Source: Emydura subglobosa (lineage: Eukaryota > Chordata > Testudines > Chelidae). From it: a stretch of 64,000 nt of DNA. The notes under the pieces were generated by a model that saw nothing but the letters and a program-made list of their open reading frames with translations, searched no databases and was not told the origin of the DNA. Location: assembly GCA_007922225.1 (NCBI GenBank), contig ML679961.1, positions 1,842,960 through 1,906,959 on the forward strand, in the 5' to 3' direction. Positions 59,516-64,000 of the stretch are shown piece by piece (the first letter of the stretch is position 1; each line of letters starts with the position of its first letter). The position numbers were made by a program, and so were the translations under genes.

Positions 59516-59566
59516 CTCTTCTCTTCTCTTCTCTTCTCTTCTCTTCTCTTCTCTTCTCTTCTCTTC
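59516..59566. repeat. (CTCTT)n pentanucleotide microsatellite
   Basis: Ten perfect CTCTT units run from 59516 to 59565, preceded by an imperfect CTTTT unit. Strand-asymmetric polypyrimidine with likely length variation. Confidence 0.97.
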
Positions 59567-59639
59567 GTTTCGTACACGGGACCCCTTATCCGCCATGGGA
59601 ATGCCAATTGTTTGTTACTCTCCCTTTTTCCGTCATGTC

Positions 59640-59705
59640 TCTAGCCAGCCTGTGAGCTCTTCGTGGCAGGGATCTTGCCTTCTTCAGTGTTTGCCCTGAG
59701 CTCCA
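59640..59705 (+). repeat. Partial L2-like LINE 3' tail
   Basis: CTGTGAGCTCTTCGTGGCAG followed by GGATCTTGCCTTCTTCAGTG and TTGCCCTGAGC follows the tail pattern (GTAAGCTCTTTGGGGCAGGG). Short and decayed. Confidence 0.45.
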
Positions 59706-62361
59706 AACACATCCCCACTAAATCACTGGCTCCAACGGATGTTCACACATCCTGGTCTACCCTCAAGTTATCGCAGCCTCTTCTCTCCCCCACTTCACAT
59801 GGAGCTGTGGTACGGGTCAGCCATTTGCCTGCACTATTTACTTACTTGAGGTGCAGAATCAGAGACAAAACCTGATCTCTAAATTCAGCAGTGCCGGCTT
59901 TAAGAGAATAACTGTACAAAAGGCAGGACAGGCTACCGTGGCTTCTACATAGGACCACAAATTGTGCCAAAAGACATTCTACAAATGTGTACAGCATGCA
60001 AAAGCCCATTCTAATTTACCACTTAGAGCATTATATGGCTTCCTTATCAAAAAGGCAATGTATATGAATACGCTGATAATGTGCAGAGCTTTATATGTAT
60101 CTCTATACTAACAAGGCTTATGCCTGTATTCCTTACAATTAAGATGCACTTTACAAAAAGTAAAAGCTTACAACAGCTGTGCTAGTTATGCGCTAGTCCT
60201 GTAATGAAATCAATTATACCGAATTAGTTTCACTTGGCTCTTTGCCTTTCACATTAACAGGGTAGCATAACTCTCCCCAAGTGACCGTGTATCAGCAAGA
60301 TGAACAAACCAATCCTTTTCCCATCCAAATGATGATCACTGACACCATGTTATCATTTGGCTGCAACAGGATTGGCCTGGGCTTAATTTCAGTGTTCCCA
60401 CACTTCTCCCGTGTAGGAGTTGTGAGAGATTGGTAAAATGATGGATCCTCCCATGCACATTTTTGCTTTTTTCCACACATTTTTGTTTGGATATTGGAAA
60501 ATTGAGACTTTCACAGATGTTTATGTATAATTCCACAATCTTTTTTTCACAGTAACATACCGTGAAGTCACAGATAATGAGATTTTGATTACTTCACAAG
60601 TGCCAGCAATAGGCATATTTACATAATGGGCGGGAGAAGAGAATAATTATTTTAAAAGTGTTTTGACAAGAAAAATCTTAAATAAAATCAGTGGTACTGA
60701 GTGGTGTCTCAGTATGCTTTGGCATTTGAGTTCTGGGATTTCTTCACCCACGTGAAAAGTTGTGTTACTGCAGGACCTGTCAATGATATCGTTAAGTTTT
60801 GTATAGGAAAATAAAATATGGAGACGTTTCAGGAATAAATGCTTCCCAAACTCCCAACTCCTCCCATGTAAAGTCTGAGTTACGTGAGTGTTGCCTGAAT
60901 AGGTGCGGAAGGGACAGAATATTCTCTCCATCCCAGTGGCCAAACGGAGGAGAACAATGGACGCCCTTCCCAGTGTTGAACAACAACCTGTGGCTTGCTG
61001 TGCACATAAATTTGGTCTGTTGTTCCCTGCAACTCCTAGATGCACTGGCCATCTTCTAATCCTCTCTTTTTCAGAGATTCCAAGTCCAGAAGGGACCATT
61101 GTGATGATCTCCTGCATAACATAGGCCAGAGAACTTCAGTGAGTCATGGAAAAAGGGCAGTGCAAAAGACTGATGTTTTTGTTTAGTAGCCAAATCAAAA
61201 AATCAGGGAGGGGGGGAAGGAATGGTTAATGTTTCAGGTCAACCTAAAGTGATATTTAAAACCTTTTTTGGTTTTAATTTTTTAGTTTGAACTTTTGATT
61301 TTGTTTTTCTGCGGGAGGGGAGGTTAACTTTTAAAAAACAGATTTGCAGTAAAATCCTAAGAGAAAAGGCATTTTGAACAGAAAAATCATAACATTTTGT
61401 TTCTGAAATGTCAAAATGAAATGCTGATTTCCCCCCCCCACCTTTTTTTCATTTTGTTTTGTGTTTTGACTGAAGGAATTCAGTGAATTTGACCCAAATT
61501 CGCGAATGGTTTTGTTCAATCTGCATCAGCATTTTTTGGCATAAAATGGTTTTTCATGAATAATGTTGCCCTGCTGTCTCCACGGAGCTCACGCTGTGCC
61601 CCAGAGCAGCCTCTCCAAAGCCTGGTCCTGTGCAAGGCAGAACAGCACATTGCTGAGGTGCTCCAGGCTCTGGGTGCCCACACCTGGGTGATGGACAGCA
61701 TTTAGCCCAATGAGGAGCTTGTTATTGTACAAGGCAAGAAAACATGCTGAGGCTCAGGCAATCTGGAGTAATGTAAGCACACATACTATACTGCCATGAT
61801 AAGCATTACATCAGAGGTTCTCTTGAATTAGCTCCAGCTTTCCTGAGCAGCCCATACATTCAAACATGGGCTGGCCTACAGGAGCCTTTCTCAAGAAGCC
61901 CCAGGACTGGGAGATCTGCCAAGACATTACCAGCTGATTCCCAGAAGAGATGAGGCTGTTTGTTCCTGCTGTCCCACGGCACTCCCTCTGATTTGGAGAG
62001 GATATTGTTATGGAGAGGTGGCATGGGAGAAGATTTAATCATAATCAGTGCTGCGAAAACACTTTCTACTTTGGATTGAAACAAGTTAATAAATGTTTGT
62101 GTTGGAACTGCTAGTGTGTGTGGGCCTAGAAGTACAAAATAGTCTGAGTTCAGGGAGGGGGATGTCCAGAGGATTCCTTTGCACCAGATGTCAGTCTGCT
62201 CCAGAATGCATCCCAACTCTCTGGAGGATTCTATGCTGGGTGTCTGACTACCGCTGCATAGTTTGCCAACCTCTAATGAATTCTAGAGTTGTCATTTTAG
62301 CATGATGTCAGTAATCAGACCATAATGCTTTATTATTTCAGATAGTTCTGGTGTTTGCAGG
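59706..62361. other. AT-rich non-coding sequence
   Basis: No gene or classified repeat. A C-run (CCCCCCCC) followed by T-runs lies near 61431-61447. The 156-codon minus frame at 60647-61117 has no family motif. Confidence 0.4.
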
Positions 62362-62500
62362 ATGTGAAGCATGAATAAAATACCAGACTGAGACTCAGGT
62401 ACTTGGATTCAATTCCTGGTGCTACCACAGACTTCCTGTGACATTGGTCAAGTCACTTAGGCCTCTGTCTAGCAAAACTTTTAAGCACATGTGTAAGTTC
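62362..62500 (+). repeat. MIR-like CORE-SINE, 3' part lost
   Basis: GAATAAAATACCAGACTGAG, ACTTGGATTCAATTCCTGGT, CTACCACAGACTTCCTGTGA and GGTCAAGTCACTTAGGCCTC match MIR order. It is cut off directly before the LINE at 62505. Confidence 0.65.
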
Positions 62501-62504
62501 CATT

Positions 62505-63950
62505 ACACATTGTGAAATTACACAAAAACAAAGGGGATAGAAGCAACTGTCCCAACTCTAGAGGTATCTCCCTGTTGAACATTGTCAGAAAAGTTGTCAC
62601 TCGCATTATGCTCCCTGGGCTTCAATCTCTAGGTGAAAGAGTCTATCCTGAAAGTCCAAGTGGCTTTCGCTCAGGATGCTCCATCATTGATATGGTATTT
62701 TTGGGCAAGCAACTGCAAGAGAAGTGTAGAGAAAACAAATATCACTGTACATAGCCTTTGTACATGAAGGCATTGATCTGACAAAGGCCTTCGATATAGT
62801 CAACAGACAATGCCTAATTATTGTTCTGAAGAAACTGAATTGTCCCACCAAATTGATGAACATCATTTGATCATTACATGAAGGTCTGATGGCAACTGTA
62901 GTGTACGAAAACATGGAATCAAATGCCTTTGACATCTGCAATGGAGTGAACCAGATGTGCGTTTTAACTCCTGTGCTTTTTAACATCTACTTTTCATTTT
63001 TGCTTTTTCATTCATTTAAGAACAGCAATGAAGGCATTTGTTTTTGAACCAGACTAGATACAGGCTTGTTCAATATCGCAAGGTTTAGAGCACAAATCAA
63101 GGTGAAAGAAGAGCTGGTTCTTGGAGATTTCCTGTTTGTGGATGATGTAGCCTTGCTTGCCCTACTGAATCTTCCCTGCAAAATCTCATAAGTAGATTTT
63201 CTGTGCATGCAACAGCTGTAAGTAGACCATTAGTTTCAAGAAGACTGTGATTATGTACCAAAGGGTGGAAGAACCAATACCTGACTTCATTCTGGAGGGC
63301 AAATCTCTTGGGGTTGTCATCAGTTTTTACTACTTGGTTCTATGATCAGCAGGAATCTTGACCTTCAGATTGAGCTGACTAAAATAATAGGAAAAGCAGC
63401 TAGGAATTTTGGGCTATTACAGAAACGAGTGTGGAATAACAGCAAACTATCAACTAAGGTGAATCTATGAGACTTGTGTGCTGTCATCCCTGCTTTATTT
63501 CAGAAACTTGGGCTACATGTGCTAGGTGCATTAGGAGACTGAACAGTTTCCACATGAGACACCCTCACAAGATCCTGACAATAAAGTGAGAAGACAAAAT
63601 ACCACAGGTGCTGGAGCATGCACAACTGACACAGAGAAATCACCATCAAGAAGAGGAGATTGCAATGGTTCGGTCATGTTAGGAGAATGGGAGGAGACCA
63701 AGAATATTTTGCACAACGACATTCAAGATGGCTTTAGAAAGCAGGGTCACTCTTTAATGCAGTACCACAGTGGGTGAAAAAGTGATATGAAGTTACTCAA
63801 CATCAATGAAGAAACCTGGGAGGATTATGCAGAATCCTGTCCAGTCTGGAGGGAATATCAGACACTGGGTTTAGCTCAATATGAAGCAGCTTTGATTCAG
63901 AGGATGGAAGAAGCGTGCCATAATCTTGGACTCTAACTTAGATAATACAG
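62505..63950 (+). mobile_element. Non-LTR retrotransposon (non-CR1) RT fragment
   Basis: The first frame (62512-62754) reads KNKGDRSNCPNSRGISLLNI, VRKVVTRIML, YPESPSGFRSGCSIIDMVF and LGKQLQEKCRENK, the N-terminal reverse transcriptase motifs of a RTE/jockey-like LINE. In shifted frames follow DLTKAFDIVNRQCL (about 62775-62815), GVNQMCVLTPVLFNIYF, FRAQIKVKEELV and the catalytic FLFVDDVALL (FVDD, 63135-63146). Near the end RLQWFGHVRRM (about 63656-63690) fits the C-terminal domain. This is not CR1; exact clade unresolved. Frameshifts and stops make it dead. The 3' end may lie beyond 63950. Confidence 0.85.
62512..62754 (+). pseudogene. N-terminal RT finger segment of non-CR1 LINE
   Basis: This 80-codon open piece keeps the core of the polymerase fingers: NSRGISLLNIVRKVVTRIML and PSGFRSGCSIIDMVFLGKQL. 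The phrase KNKGDRSNC before it is usual upstream of this domain. The frame ends where the VDLTKAFD segment should follow, which continues in another frame. Confidence 0.85.
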
Positions 63951-64000
63951 GGATCTGTGAAATTTATAACTAGTTGTGTCACTCCTGAATTGAGATTGTC

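Noticed and set aside
60647..61117. 156-codon minus-strand frame
   Set aside because: Competing plus-strand frames of similar quality and no family motif; the composition is that of translated non-coding DNA.
1..64000. CRISPR arrays, operons, phage or plasmid modules
   Set aside because: No regularly spaced repeats, no ribosome-binding-site-led gene series and no prokaryotic genes; the repeat content is that of a vertebrate genome.

Overview
This window reads as gene-poor vertebrate DNA from a sauropsid, most probably a turtle. The main evidence is a dense scatter of CR1 LINE fragments. Several end in a 3' tail (TCTGACCCAGT...TGGCCGTTCTTATG) that I associate with turtle genomes. There are also L2-like LINE remnants, MIR-like SINEs and palindromic DNA elements that open with a CAGGGCTTGTCTACAC-like end. 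No open reading frame looks like a host protein-coding gene. Every long frame with recognisable protein similarity is retrotransposon reverse transcriptase or endonuclease, and all of these are broken or truncated.

Layout. 1-1360: decayed CR1 running in from the left edge. 1361-9291: mostly unique sequence, with a possible conserved non-coding block near 5.8-6.3 kb and a MIR-like SINE at 8.1 kb. 9292-10820: CR1 with a mutated catalytic motif and no 3' end. 13365-15020: L2-like LINE with endonuclease and reverse transcriptase remnants and its 3' tail; further copies of that tail lie at 15.4, 16.7, 43.8, 57.1 and 59.7 kb. 18765-19775: another CR1-like LINE. 20566-21045: C-terminal fragment of a different LINE carrying a CCHC knuckle. 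21175-22999: cluster of CR1 3' ends, one nested in another. 25.1, 33.1 and 48.7 kb: three palindromic elements with hAT-like ends. 28.5-29.1 and 51.1-52.3 kb: the two least decayed CR1 copies, very similar to each other. 40525-43115: three CR1 pieces in mixed orientation. 46684-47348: antisense CR1 with an internal deletion. 62505-63950: a different non-LTR element that keeps an FVDD catalytic box. Five stretches (17.5, 22.3, 37.3, 44.8 and 52.3 kb) resemble old LTR-type repeats, at low confidence.

The CR1 pieces fall into at least three 3'-tail classes. This implies several waves of insertion, with the 28.5 and 51.1 kb copies among the youngest. No operon, CRISPR array, rRNA, tRNA or working mobile element is visible. 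I found no convincing new biological system. The more interesting signals are a small palindromic family with GATCTGGCCC-type arms, the CR1 pieces that keep 5' modules but lack 3' ends, and the candidate regulatory block.
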